A stretch of 64,000 nt of DNA from contig NZ_QFFJ01000002.1 of assembly GCF_003308995.1 (NCBI RefSeq), positions 2,170,001 to 2,234,000 on the forward strand. The letters run 5' to 3'. The translations under genes and the position numbers were made by a program. Within the stretch, counting starts at the first letter, position 1; the number at the start of each line of letters is the position of its first letter. This DNA comes from Chitinophaga flava (GTDB taxonomy: Bacteria > Bacteroidota > Bacteroidia > Chitinophagales > Chitinophagaceae). The notes below the pieces were generated by a model that worked only from the letters and a program-made list of their open reading frames with translations, was not told the origin of the DNA and searched no databases. Shown here piece by piece: positions 42,555 to 52,698 of the stretch.

Positions 42555-43427
42555 ATGCAAGGACAAAACAGAAAAGATGAAGGCTTACAGCATGATGGGC
42601 TGGGGATCATGATTCGTTCAAACGAAAACCCCTATCTTTCAGCTGATATTCAGATCAAGAAACTGCAACCTCGCAGATTGACCTCTTATTTTATTGTATT
42701 AATTGAAAGTGGTTCAATTACATACAATTTAGATTTACAAGACATCAACCTTACAGACGGACACTTGCTTTTTGCAATGCCAAATCAAATTTTTACGCCA
42801 CCAGACAAAACAGACGATCTTAAATATTTCAAGCTGCTGTTTGACGAAAATACATTGGCATTGTTGCCACAACAATTTTCCTTTTTAGTTAACCCCTTAA
42901 ACGACCAGACCATAGTTCTTGACAGCGCTGCAAAAGACAGGGTGATAAAGGTTTTTGGAATTTTAAATCAGATAATTCATTTAGATAAATATGATGTCGA
43001 CACTGAAGTAATATTAGCTTATTTGAACTCATTGCTATCAGAACTAAACAGCGCTTATTTCAAAAACAAAGAACCCCTCAACATCTTAAACATTAACCTT
43101 TCAAAGTTCATTGAGTTCAAACTGGTTGTGGAAACACACCTTACGGAGCAACCTTCTATCAATGCAATTGCAGAAAAACTGGCATTATCTACAAACAGTT
43201 TATATAGGATTGTAAAAGAATATTCCGGCTCATCACCCAAAGATTATTTCATTAGCCGTTTGATGGCAGAAGCTCAGCGAAAATTGCGTTATTCTAATAC
43301 TTCTATCAAAGAATTAGCCTACGAACTGGGCTTTAATGACCCGGATTATTTTTCAAGACTCTTCAAAAAAAGTACAGGAAAAAGTGCAAGTGATTTTTTG
43401 CCCAGGCAGGATTTGTCGGGGAAATAA
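42555..43427 (+). CDS. AraC-family transcriptional regulator
   Basis: 290 residues. C-terminal AraC domain: INAIAEKLALSTNSLYRIVK and IKELAYELGFNDPDYFSRLF, followed by KKSTGKSASDF. The N-terminal 170 residues contain a cupin-like sensor (DGHLLFAMPNQIFTPPDKTD). It stands 65 bases upstream of a short-chain dehydrogenase gene on the same strand, a common regulator/target pair in this phylum. Confidence 0.85.
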   Translation: MQGQNRKDEGLQHDGLGIMIRSNENPYLSADIQIKKLQPRRLTSYFIVLIESGSITYNLDLQDINLTDGHLLFAMPNQIFTPPDKTDDLKYFKLLFDENTLALLPQQFSFLVNPLNDQTIVLDSAAKDRVIKVFGILNQIIHLDKYDVDTEVILAYLNSLLSELNSAYFKNKEPLNILNINLSKFIEFKLVVETHLTEQPSINAIAEKLALSTNSLYRIVKEYSGSSPKDYFISRLMAEAQRKLRYSNTSIKELAYELGFNDPDYFSRLFKKSTGKSASDFLPRQDLSGK

Positions 43428-43492
43428 AATGAATTGTCCATTTCCGCTATTTTCCGGCCCTCTACTTTTGCTTCATAAAATTCACAAAAGAA

Positions 43493-44230
43493 ATGAAATT
43501 CGCATTAGTAACAGGGGCCAACAAAAGTATTGGCTTTGAAGTTGCACAGCAACTTGCTCAAAAAGGAATTTATGTCTACCTCGGTAGTCGTAATGTAGAA
43601 CATGGTATTGAAGCCGTGGACAAATTAAAAGCGATGGGACTAAATAATGTAGAAGTTATTCAGCTTGACATCACAAATCACGAATCAGTAATTAATGCCC
43701 GTAAAGAAATCGGTGGAAAAACAAAAGTCCTCGACATACTAGTTAATAATGCGGGTATTTATGGTGGTTACCCACAAACCGCGCTGGACTCAACTATTGA
43801 CCAGTTTAAAGCAGCTTATGATACAAATGTTTACGGTGTGGTGAGAGTTACACAGGCATTTATTGATTTATTGAAAGAATCGTCGGAACCTCGTATTGTG
43901 AATGTAAGTTCAAGTCAAGGTTCAATAACTTTACACAGCGACCCGGCGTACAAATACTACGACTACAAAGGGGTTGTATATCTTTCCTCTAAATCAGCTC
44001 TGAATATGTACACCGTTGTTCTGGCATACGAACTAAAAAATACCAGATTCAAAGTAAATGCCGTTTGCCCGGGATATACAAAAACAGACTTCAATGGGCA
44101 TCGCGGGACGGGCACTGTCAAAAGTGCCGGAAACAGGATTGTAAAATATGCTCTGATTGACAATGATGGCCCAACAGGAAAATTTTTTAGCGAAGAAAAT
44201 AACCCTGAAACAGAGGAAATACCCTGGTAA
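43493..44230 (+). CDS. Short-chain dehydrogenase/reductase
   Basis: 245 residues, the normal SDR length. Cofactor motif VTGANKSIG (residues 6-14), NNAG (85-88), catalytic Ser in NVSSSQGS and Y163-x3-K167 in YLSSKSA. The final ETEEIPW resembles the tail of carbonyl-reductase-like SDRs. It probably reduces a carbonyl compound with NADPH. The substrate is unknown; the upstream AraC gene likely controls it. A bidirectional hairpin follows. Confidence 0.9.
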   Translation: MKFALVTGANKSIGFEVAQQLAQKGIYVYLGSRNVEHGIEAVDKLKAMGLNNVEVIQLDITNHESVINARKEIGGKTKVLDILVNNAGIYGGYPQTALDSTIDQFKAAYDTNVYGVVRVTQAFIDLLKESSEPRIVNVSSSQGSITLHSDPAYKYYDYKGVVYLSSKSALNMYTVVLAYELKNTRFKVNAVCPGYTKTDFNGHRGTGTVKSAGNRIVKYALIDNDGPTGKFFSEENNPETEEIPW

Positions 44231-44301
44231 CAGGGCGTGACGCCATGATGACAGCTCCAAAGGAAACCGCTACACTAATTGAATCCTTCGCCGATTAAAA
44301 C

Positions 44302-44356
44302 AAAGGCGTTGTTGCATAAATATTGGAAGTACCATTACTTATGTAACAACGCCTTT
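44302..44356. terminator. Bidirectional terminator between convergent genes
   Basis: AAAGGCGTTGTT (44302-44313) and AACAACGCCTTT (44345-44356) form a perfect 12-bp stem that can be extended by CATAA/TTATG; the ends give T-rich sequence on both strands. It separates the SDR and the GDPD-esterase gene. Confidence 0.75.
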
Positions 44357-44414
44357 AAATTGTTTATTTTCAATTGATAAGGAGTTCGGGTATCATAGGA
44401 TCGATTTCTTATAA

Positions 44415-46043
44415 TTATTCCGCAGGGTAATATTGTTTTAACCAGCTGATTACTTTTGCAAAAACATCCATGGAAGCTGTTAATCCCATCCCATGTTTTT
44501 CTGTTGGATACAACTCAAATTGTGTCGGGATATTCAACGACGTTAGTTTTTCATGCAGCTTTTTTGCCTGGTTGACATCTACCAGTGGATCTTGTCCGCC
44601 GTGAAACAAAATAGTAGGTACACCGCTGGCTTTAGTGAGCTGGTAATAGGGACTGGCATCAAATGCAATTTTGGCCGCAGGATCGGGTTCTCCCAGCAGA
44701 CGGGTTACTTTTTCATCGGCATCTTTATTTTCCTGTCTTGCTTTTTTATCAGTGAAATCTGTTGGTCCCCATAAGTCTACCACTGTTTTTACCTGACGTA
44801 AACTATCATAGGCATAGGCGTACTGCATAGCGAGATAAGCGCCGGCGCTACCGCCTATCAGGGCAAACTGGTTGCCATCGAATTGCAGTTTCTGGGATTT
44901 GGAAGATATGAACGCCAGTGCTTTTTTTACATCGTCCAATTGGGCAGGGTAAATGTTTTGATGATCCCGGATCAGGCGATAGTTCATGGACACTACGCCG
45001 TAGTGCAGTTTGCCGGCCAGTTCCTCGATGAGTTGTTGGGGGAATTCTTTTTTATCACCGCCGGTCCAGCCGCCGCCATGCAAATACACAATTATTTTTG
45101 TATTGGCCGAATGGTTTTCTGGCAGATAAGCATCCAGTGTATTATCTTCTCCGGCATCGCCATAAGGTACATTGCGCAGTGTGATGTACCTGGAACTGCT
45201 GGCTGCAGCCGGCAATGCAGCACCGTTGCCGCCATCCCGCATATTATTTTTTTTTAGATAACTGACGAGTGCCTCCGGGTGATCGCTCTGCATACCTTGT
45301 ACGCCCTTGCTTAATACAGCATTCCAGGTGGCGGGACCTTCTGATGGTGTTTGTGCATCCAGCCATACGGCTACGCCATGTTGCCGGGTAACAGCCAGCA
45401 TGGCGCTATCTGTGACATTGTCTAATACCGCGATGGTGATGTTATCCAGCAGGTAATTCAGTTGCGCTGGGGTAGTTACTTCTTCTGGTACGCTGGTCAT
45501 CAGTGGCATTTGCGGTGCTGTTTTTCTCCAGGATTTATATTGTTGCTTGCTATTGAGATATACTACTATCTGTTTCTCCATCGCTGCGGCCTGTATTTGT
45601 TTCCATGTTTCGGCTACATCGGCATCTTTGAAATCAAGGTAGATATTAACTTTCCCTTTGCTGGCAAGTAAAGCTTCTGCGAATGTGGGTACACGATAAT
45701 CTTTTCCGTCTTTACTATTGATTTTTAATTGTTTGACCTCCGCCCAGGTGAGGTCAGCGATTTTTCCTTTACCGTTGGTCATGCGATCTACGGTAGCGTC
45801 GTGCATGAGTACCAGTTGTCCGTCTTTGGTGGTGCGGAGGTCCAGTTCTGTATAATCGGCGCCACATTGAATGGTGGCGGTAATAGCGGCCACCGTATTT
45901 TCCGGCATGTCTACATGGTTACCGCGATGTGCGACTACCACAAATTTATTTTTGGTAGCAGGCAACGGAGCTGCCTGTTGTGCAATAGTGTTTTGCATCA
46001 ACAGACAGGCGCCGGCAAAAATGAAAAGGTGTTTCATCATCAT
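44415..46043 (-). CDS. GDPD-esterase fusion protein, secreted
   Basis: 542 residues with a signal peptide ending near TIAQQ (start at residue 1 or 3). Residues 33-270 are a glycerophosphodiester phosphodiesterase: AHRGNHVDMPENT (H39, R40, E48), TELDL (E66, D68) and LMHDATVDRMTNGKG (H81). Residues 285-540 are an alpha/beta hydrolase of the BD-FAE/carboxylesterase type: VYLHGGGWTGGD, nucleophile S399 in IGGSAGAY, D485 in HGGQDPLVD and H517 in EKHGMG. One polypeptide could deacylate a lipid and split its phosphodiester. The start overlaps the PhoPQ-related gene stop by one base (TAATG). Confidence 0.85.
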   Translation of the reverse strand: MMMKHLFIFAGACLLMQNTIAQQAAPLPATKNKFVVVAHRGNHVDMPENTVAAITATIQCGADYTELDLRTTKDGQLVLMHDATVDRMTNGKGKIADLTWAEVKQLKINSKDGKDYRVPTFAEALLASKGKVNIYLDFKDADVAETWKQIQAAAMEKQIVVYLNSKQQYKSWRKTAPQMPLMTSVPEEVTTPAQLNYLLDNITIAVLDNVTDSAMLAVTRQHGVAVWLDAQTPSEGPATWNAVLSKGVQGMQSDHPEALVSYLKKNNMRDGGNGAALPAAASSSRYITLRNVPYGDAGEDNTLDAYLPENHSANTKIIVYLHGGGWTGGDKKEFPQQLIEELAGKLHYGVVSMNYRLIRDHQNIYPAQLDDVKKALAFISSKSQKLQFDGNQFALIGGSAGAYLAMQYAYAYDSLRQVKTVVDLWGPTDFTDKKARQENKDADEKVTRLLGEPDPAAKIAFDASPYYQLTKASGVPTILFHGGQDPLVDVNQAKKLHEKLTSLNIPTQFELYPTEKHGMGLTASMDVFAKVISWLKQYYPAE

Positions 46044-47398
46044 TACAGGATCTTTTTAGTATCGGTTACGAATACACGGGAACTTACGGTGTAAGTGCCG
46101 CCAGTCGGATTAACATATTGAAGGTCTACATAAAAAGCGCGGTAGCCGCTGGCAGGCAATGGTGTGCTTACTTTTACGGTTGACTTATGTGCTTGCCCCA
46201 GGCTTTGTGAGGACCATTTCTCATCTCGGAAATCCAGGTCAGTGGAATTAGCCGTCCATAAGATGACGTCTGCCAATTGATCTGCCGTAGCATTAATGGT
46301 GAGCTTTACGTTACCGCGACGGGTGCTGGTAATCCAACTGCAGTTAGGATAGGGCTGTTGCGTGAGGGTGGTGCCAAAGAAAGCACTGAGTCCTTCGAAG
46401 GCATGCTTTTTATCCCCCAGGCTGTGTCCGGCGTTGGGCGTGTAGTTGAGCATGTTTTTACCGGGGATGCTATCGAGGTAGTTTTTAACGTTGTCTACTA
46501 CCCAGTATTCATCATTGGTACCCATGAAAATCATTTTCGGCATAGTGAGGAGCTGACGATAGGAATAAGGATCGATCATGGTGTTGATGGCTTGTCCTCC
46601 TTCCGTATGTGCTGCCTGTGGGATGCCGAGTTTCACGTAGTCTTCAATTTGTATGCTGTATTCTTTCCATGTTTTGATTTGATAATCGAGGCTTACCGGC
46701 ATGTTCAGTACATCAATCACCATCGGTGCAATGGCAGCTACACGGCTGTCGCTGGCACCGGTGAGCCAGGTTGTCCAGCCACGCTTGGAAGCACCGGATA
46801 CCACGAAGCGGTTTACATTTTGCGACAGTTTTTCTTTTGAAAACGACTGTACTACGTCCATAGCACGCACGGCGCTTTTCACCATAGGGAAAAGCAGGGG
46901 CCAGGTATAGTCGCCATCTTCTTTAAACTGATGAAGGGTAAAAGAGATAAGGGCATCTTCGGTCAGATTTTTAAAGAGCGGCTGATTGGGTGTCTGTCTG
47001 AGTACGGCGGTAATGGCTTTATTGGTGCCGGCCATAGCGGCAACCTGTTGATACAGTTCGTCCGTAGGGCCGTTCCAGTTAGGCAATCCATTTTTTACAG
47101 CGCCTCCGGTGATGAACAGCAGAGCGCCATCATAGCTCAGGTTGGCAGGCACAAAGATGGTGAGCTGATGTGTCCAGGTATATTCCCGCCATTTCTGGGA
47201 GGTGAGTAAAATACTGTAGCATTTTACATCCTTGATATTGAAAGAGTCTTTCAGTTCATAACGGAAGGAGGTGTCTCCGTTATTCAGGTAGCTTTTCAGC
47301 GCAGTGGCCGGTGTAACGGTTTGTTGTGCAAACGCCGCTACGAGGAAAAGCAGGTTGGCAAACAATGCGGTGGTTGTTTTCAGAAAGTGTTGTTTCAT
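46043..47398 (-). CDS. PhoPQ-activated pathogenicity-related family protein
   Basis: 451 residues with a signal peptide (LLFLVAAFAQQ). The family pattern is present: HQLTIFVPANLSYDGALLFI, ITGGA, FVVSGASKRGWTTWLTGA (GxSxxG elbow) and FMGTNDEYWVVDNVKNYLDS, with NAGHSL supplying the His. Members are alpha/beta-hydrolase-like proteins of uncertain substrate, first named from Salmonella PqaA. Here it lies 37 bases after a SusD gene, in an uptake operon. Confidence 0.85.
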   Translation of the reverse strand: MKQHFLKTTTALFANLLFLVAAFAQQTVTPATALKSYLNNGDTSFRYELKDSFNIKDVKCYSILLTSQKWREYTWTHQLTIFVPANLSYDGALLFITGGAVKNGLPNWNGPTDELYQQVAAMAGTNKAITAVLRQTPNQPLFKNLTEDALISFTLHQFKEDGDYTWPLLFPMVKSAVRAMDVVQSFSKEKLSQNVNRFVVSGASKRGWTTWLTGASDSRVAAIAPMVIDVLNMPVSLDYQIKTWKEYSIQIEDYVKLGIPQAAHTEGGQAINTMIDPYSYRQLLTMPKMIFMGTNDEYWVVDNVKNYLDSIPGKNMLNYTPNAGHSLGDKKHAFEGLSAFFGTTLTQQPYPNCSWITSTRRGNVKLTINATADQLADVILWTANSTDLDFRDEKWSSQSLGQAHKSTVKVSTPLPASGYRAFYVDLQYVNPTGGTYTVSSRVFVTDTKKIL

Positions 47399-47435
47399 AT
47401 ACGGATTAGTGATTTAAAGTAAAATAAAAAATGTT

Positions 47436-49136
47436 TTACCATGGTTTGCCGGTGCCTTGAATAATCCATGGTTTAGACCAGGGACTGTTTTGTGGACCGT
47501 TGGCTCCAAAAGCAGACTGGGAGGTTACTTCCAATCGTTTCATGGCCTCTGTCACATTGGTTTTATTCAGGTTTCTTTCTTCCAGCATGTAATACAACCG
47601 TACGGGTAATACCGGCGCCTTTGCATTAGGACCGGCGTGTAAGTTGGGATATCCGGTGCGTTTATAGTCGGCCCAGGCTTCTGTGGCGGCGGTCCAGCTG
47701 GCGATCCATTTCTGTGTAATAATCTGTTCTTGTGTATTGTTAAACTTAACGTTAGGTTGAGACAGATAGGCTGCGAGGTTGCCGCTTACACCCCAGGTGC
47801 TGAAAGAAGCCTGTATACCAGCTTTGTAATGTGTTTCTGCATCGCCGGCGGCCCAGCCTTTTACAGCAGTTGCTTCTGCGAGGATGAAATGCACTTCTGC
47901 TGCGGAGATCAGTCTGGCTTTCAGCAATGGTCCTTTGGCTTGTTTGTAGATATCATTGAGCCAGGACACATGTGGGTTCCGGGAACCCTGTGCGGCATCC
48001 GGACTTAAGTTATATACCGCAGGGCCGGGAATGGCTGGTGGTATCCCTACATAGTTTACATCCTGGTTAATATCTTTCAGGGCGAGTCCCTTAGAAGCCA
48101 GTACATCCGGAGAAACATATCTCACCTTCCTGTTTTCACCATTTACGACGGTATCCACTGCTTTGTATACATTGCCAGTACCGGGAGGAAGTTTATCATC
48201 TACCACCAGGAAACATTGTACTTTATTGGCCCACACGCCCAGGCGCGGATCACGCAGTGTTTGCAGGTTGGTAACGAGGGTATTGCACATTTTCAGGCGG
48301 CGGTAGTTACTACTATCGCTGTCATACGCGGCATTGGCAGGCCAGGAGTCGGCGTTGCTGTTGCCGGGGAAGGACATGGTAGCATCGTCTGCGGCGTCGG
48401 TGATGATAGGGTATTGTGTTGGGTTGCCTGCTATTTTTTCGATACCTGTTTTGGCAATGGCCGGCAGTTTCTCTGATAAGCGCATATAATAACGTAATGC
48501 GAGAGAATTAGCCATTTTACGCCATTTTGCAGGGTCGCCCTGGTAGTACACATCAACAGCATCAATCGGGGCAGGATAAGCGCTCTTGGGCTTGGAAAGC
48601 AGAGCATTGGCTTTTTCCAGGTCGGCGAGTATGCCGGTATAAATATCCTGTTGCGGGTCATAAACCGGCGTAGTGGCAGGCGGACCATCTTCTCCTTTTA
48701 ATGCCTGTGAATAGGGCGCATCTCCCCACAGATCGGTGATCAGTCCAAACATCATGGATTTCATCACGAGGGCCACGCCTTGTTGTAATTCGTTTTGTAA
48801 GGCAACGGCGCGGTTATACACCAGCTGATTATTACGCAGGATATCGTAGTAGGCGGTCCAGCTATTGCTGCCACCCCAGTCGTATTCATTGTGTGTGGTG
48901 GTCCATCCATCCTTTTGGGTATGTTGCATAACGCCGGCCATATCCTGATAGCCCAGGGTCACGATTTCCATGCCTGCCTGCGTTAGTACGGTAGACATGA
49001 CGAGGTTCGGATTAGTTGTTGCCGGATTGGAACCATTCGGGTTCTCATTCAATTTCATGAGGTCCTTTTTACACGATGTCATGGAAGTACCTAACAACCC
49101 GAGGCAAAGTATAATTGATTTAGTAACTGTTTTCAT
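47436..49136 (-). CDS. SusD/RagB-family outer-membrane lipoprotein
   Basis: 566 residues. Lipoprotein signal with lipobox MTSCKKD (Cys at about 22). The text LNENPNGSNPATTNPNLVMS, then YYDILRNNQLVYNRA and RAISAA-like RLISAAEVHFILAEATAVKG, is that of the SusD-like_2 subfamily, in which the first TPR helices cap the SusC barrel. It binds the nutrient at the cell surface together with the SusC protein encoded 21 bases upstream. Confidence 0.9.
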   Translation of the reverse strand: MKTVTKSIILCLGLLGTSMTSCKKDLMKLNENPNGSNPATTNPNLVMSTVLTQAGMEIVTLGYQDMAGVMQHTQKDGWTTTHNEYDWGGSNSWTAYYDILRNNQLVYNRAVALQNELQQGVALVMKSMMFGLITDLWGDAPYSQALKGEDGPPATTPVYDPQQDIYTGILADLEKANALLSKPKSAYPAPIDAVDVYYQGDPAKWRKMANSLALRYYMRLSEKLPAIAKTGIEKIAGNPTQYPIITDAADDATMSFPGNSNADSWPANAAYDSDSSNYRRLKMCNTLVTNLQTLRDPRLGVWANKVQCFLVVDDKLPPGTGNVYKAVDTVVNGENRKVRYVSPDVLASKGLALKDINQDVNYVGIPPAIPGPAVYNLSPDAAQGSRNPHVSWLNDIYKQAKGPLLKARLISAAEVHFILAEATAVKGWAAGDAETHYKAGIQASFSTWGVSGNLAAYLSQPNVKFNNTQEQIITQKWIASWTAATEAWADYKRTGYPNLHAGPNAKAPVLPVRLYYMLEERNLNKTNVTEAMKRLEVTSQSAFGANGPQNSPWSKPWIIQGTGKPW

Positions 49137-49157
49137 GTTGCTGAGTTAAAGGTGCTC

Positions 49158-52100
49158 TTAAAAAGTAACGTTCAATTTAGCGCCCATGGGAATAGACCAG
49201 GGTGTAACATTGTATCTTTCAATACCCTGCATGAATTGCATACCAGAGCCCTGTACAGTGGTAGAAGGCTGGTAGGCATTTTCAGGATCAATACCAATTT
49301 TGGCTGCCGTCCACAGAATGATATTTCTGCTGTAGATGGAAACACTGGCATTCTGCACTTTCACACCGGAAAGCAGGCGTTTGGGTAATTCATAAGAGAG
49401 CGATACTTCCCGCAGTTTCAGGTAAGAAGCAGGGAACAGGAATGCTCTTGTGAAAGACCAGGCGCTACTACCCGCGTAAGGAAGTGTAAGCGTGCCTGGT
49501 CCTCCCAGATTTTCCGTATAGCCGGTAGGGTTACCGTTGGCATCGTATCCTTTGGCTCTTACACCGGGAATGAATACACCACCGTAAGGCAGTACATAGG
49601 GGCCATAGGCAAATCCATAACCATTGTATTCCGGTGTAGGACCACCCACTAAAGGAAACTTGTTGCCGCCTGGGATAATCAGTTCGTCCTGGTGACTCAC
49701 GAGATAATCTCTGAGTTCCTGTCCTTTCATGTTACCGGGATTGGTGAGTTTATCGAGGAAGAGCTGTGAGTTGCCTTTCTCTTCTCCGTAACGATAGGTC
49801 TGGGAAACGAAGTCACCGCCGTTTCTCCAGTCGAAGGTCATGCTGAGGGTGAAGTTTTTATAGCTCAGTGTCGTTTGCAGGCCCATAATAAAGTTAGGGT
49901 TGAAGTTGCCTATTTTATTACGGGAATTCGTAGCATCTATACTTTGCCATTTACCGGTATTATCCAGTATCGGATAACCATAATAGGGAGATGATTTATC
50001 GGTAACGGTCACCATTTTTGCATCATAAATATCGCCGATGTCTTCTCCTACGTACGTCCATGCACCACCTTTACCTTCTTCCCAAAGGGTGTAGTAAGGC
50101 AGGTCATCAGGGAGTGAAATGATCTTTGTTCTGTTACGGGTGAAGTTCACATTAACATCCCATTTCCAGTTTTTCTGTTGCACCGGTGTACCGCCGAGCG
50201 TCAGTTCTACGCCGCGGCTTCTCAGCAAACCAGCGTTGATGTTGCGGGAGGAGAATCCGGATGATGGCGCTGTTTTAGGACTGAAGATTTGGTTTTTATT
50301 TTCCACCATGTAATAGGTGGCGGCAAAACGCAGGCGATTTCTGAACAAGTTGATATCGGCGCCTCCTTCGTAAGAGGTAGCGATTTCCGGTTTCAGGAAT
50401 GGATTGAGCAGGTTGCCGGAAGTAGATAAGCGTGGGATATTACCCCAGGCGCCGGCATTATACAGGGTTGCCAGCAATTGATAGGGGGAGGCATCGTTAC
50501 CCACCTGTGCGGCGCCGGCTCTCAGCTTGATGAGATTAATATCATCGGAGGTGAGGTGAGCCATTTCATTCACCAGCAAGCTCAGTGAGGCGGCAGGATA
50601 GAAATAGGCTGCTGCATTCGGCAAGGTGCTGGACCAGTCGGTACGACCCGTTACATCCAGATAGGCCATACCTTTATAGCCTACGTTTAACGTGCCGTAG
50701 ATGCTGTTCACCCCTTTCTCGAACATAGTACTGTTATAGTTCAGGTTTTGCGGTGCAATGTTCTGAATAGTGTATACCCCTGGTGTATTTAAACCGGTAC
50801 CATCTTTAGTAGAAGTAATAATGTTTTTGCCGGTCTGATAGCGCTTGTTACCACCTGCAGAAACGGAGAAGTCGAAGTCGCCGATATCTTTCTTATATGT
50901 CAGCAATACATCTATATTGCGTTCAAAGTTGCTGAGATTGATGATACCATATGCGCCACCGGGATTGTTAATATAACTGTTGGCGATTTTTGTTTCTCTT
51001 TTTTCGTTGTAGGTATCCAGTGAATACCGGGCCATGAAACTGAGGGAGGGTAGTATTTTCCAGTCGGCCCGTATGTTACCGAATACACGGTCTCTCACAA
51101 ATCCATTCTTCACTTCATAAGCGAGGAAATAAGGATTGTTGAATACGCCGTTGGCCTGTGTGCGTTGTTGCAGGCCTTCCTGGCCGGGCATCCAGTAGTC
51201 TCTCAGGTCGCGTACATCGATGTGCGGAGAGATGGTGTATACTGCCTGTAAGGGATTGGCGCCTCTGTCTCCAGCCGGACGGTTATTGGAGTTGGTACGG
51301 CTGAAATCTAGGTTGGTGCTGAAACTCAGTTTTGAATTGGCCTGTAAGCTGGAGTTCAGGTTGAGTGCATTTTTGAACAGGTCGGTGTTAGGGATAATAC
51401 CTTTGCTGGTCATATTGGCGTAACCTACCCGGTAAGCAATTTTATCGTTGTTGTTTGCCAGAGAAACAGCCGTGGTGGTGGTCATGCCGGTGTTCACAAA
51501 ATTCTTCACGTTGTTTTTATGTGATACCAGCGGCATGGGAATTGGTTTGCCGTTCTGATCTTTGGGGCTGTTCCATTGTACTTCTTCATAGCCCATATCT
51601 AACTCTGCTCCGAAAGTGGCATCAATATTTTCCGTGATAATGGTACCAAAAGGATTGGTGAGCATATTACCACTGCGCGATACCGGGATACCAGAGAACT
51701 GTCCGGAGCCGAATTTGGTTTGCCATTTCAGGAATTTGTAAGGAATGTCGAATACGGTGTTTACGGAAGCATTGACAGTAGCGCGGTTTACTTTTTTACC
51801 GGTTTTAGTGGTGATGAGTACTACGCCGTTACCTGCGCGGGAGCCATACAATGCCGCAGCGCTGGGGCCTTTCAGGATGGTAACACTTTCGATGTTGTCC
51901 GGATTAATATCAGAAATAGCGTTGCCATAATCTACCTTGTTATCCTGACCAATCTGGCTGACGTTATTCACGGTGTTGGCCAGTGGTACGCCATCTACTA
52001 CGAAGAGTGGCTGGTTGTCGCTGCTGAGGGAGGTAGCGCCGCGGATGATCATGCTGACAGAGGAGCCGGGACCACCGGTGGAGTTGATGGTAACACCGGC

Positions 52101-52625
52101 TACTTTTCCGGACATGGAATTCAGTAAGTTTTCCTGTGTGACACGGGTAAATTCTTTGCCGCCAACTTCTTCTACGGAGAAGCCCAATGCTTTCTTTTCT
52201 CTTTTAATGCCCAGGGCGGTGACGAGTACCTGCTCCAGCTCTTCCACTTTTTTTTTCATGACAACCGACAGTGATAGTTTGCTGGAATCATTAATCGTAT
52301 AGCCTTTCAGGGTATCTGTCGTATAACCGGCATAGTTAAAGATAAAACGATAAGGGCCGCCGGCAGGCAATTTGGGAAAAGTGAAAATACCTTTTTCGTT
52401 GGTCAGGGTATTGGCCAGTACCTGATTGTCTGCATTCTCTACTCTTACCATTACACGTGCCAGCACTTCGTTGTTGGCGTTTTTGATAATGCCGATGGCA
52501 GCAGGATGTGTATTTTGCGCCAGCAGGCTGCCCATACACAACTGCGATAACAGCAGCAGCCAAATCGTTTTGGTGGGACGATCTTTTCGGGGTTGTCGAA
52601 TATTTACACGCATAAAATATTTCAT
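49158..52625 (-). CDS. SusC/RagA-family TonB-linked outer-membrane transporter
   Basis: 1,155 residues. Signal ending near GSLLAQ, then a carboxypeptidase-regulatory-like domain (about 42-130), the plug with LGIKREKKALGFSVEEVGG, PLFVVDGVPLANTVNNVSQI and VTILKGPSAAALYGSRAGNG (SusC family box), and a barrel to the terminal strand GAKLNVTF. No STN domain precedes the plug. It imports the SusD-bound substrate with TonB energy. The FecR and ECF sigma genes directly upstream suggest surface-signalling control. Confidence 0.95.
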   Translation of the reverse strand: MKYFMRVNIRQPRKDRPTKTIWLLLLSQLCMGSLLAQNTHPAAIGIIKNANNEVLARVMVRVENADNQVLANTLTNEKGIFTFPKLPAGGPYRFIFNYAGYTTDTLKGYTINDSSKLSLSVVMKKKVEELEQVLVTALGIKREKKALGFSVEEVGGKEFTRVTQENLLNSMSGKVAGVTINSTGGPGSSVSMIIRGATSLSSDNQPLFVVDGVPLANTVNNVSQIGQDNKVDYGNAISDINPDNIESVTILKGPSAAALYGSRAGNGVVLITTKTGKKVNRATVNASVNTVFDIPYKFLKWQTKFGSGQFSGIPVSRSGNMLTNPFGTIITENIDATFGAELDMGYEEVQWNSPKDQNGKPIPMPLVSHKNNVKNFVNTGMTTTTAVSLANNNDKIAYRVGYANMTSKGIIPNTDLFKNALNLNSSLQANSKLSFSTNLDFSRTNSNNRPAGDRGANPLQAVYTISPHIDVRDLRDYWMPGQEGLQQRTQANGVFNNPYFLAYEVKNGFVRDRVFGNIRADWKILPSLSFMARYSLDTYNEKRETKIANSYINNPGGAYGIINLSNFERNIDVLLTYKKDIGDFDFSVSAGGNKRYQTGKNIITSTKDGTGLNTPGVYTIQNIAPQNLNYNSTMFEKGVNSIYGTLNVGYKGMAYLDVTGRTDWSSTLPNAAAYFYPAASLSLLVNEMAHLTSDDINLIKLRAGAAQVGNDASPYQLLATLYNAGAWGNIPRLSTSGNLLNPFLKPEIATSYEGGADINLFRNRLRFAATYYMVENKNQIFSPKTAPSSGFSSRNINAGLLRSRGVELTLGGTPVQQKNWKWDVNVNFTRNRTKIISLPDDLPYYTLWEEGKGGAWTYVGEDIGDIYDAKMVTVTDKSSPYYGYPILDNTGKWQSIDATNSRNKIGNFNPNFIMGLQTTLSYKNFTLSMTFDWRNGGDFVSQTYRYGEEKGNSQLFLDKLTNPGNMKGQELRDYLVSHQDELIIPGGNKFPLVGGPTPEYNGYGFAYGPYVLPYGGVFIPGVRAKGYDANGNPTGYTENLGGPGTLTLPYAGSSAWSFTRAFLFPASYLKLREVSLSYELPKRLLSGVKVQNASVSIYSRNIILWTAAKIGIDPENAYQPSTTVQGSGMQFMQGIERYNVTPWSIPMGAKLNVTF

Positions 52626-52698
52626 TTTTAGGCAAAAGGAATCACTGGCAGCCTTTTCAGGATGCAGTTAGTTACAGTTAAAGATGATTATATCCGGA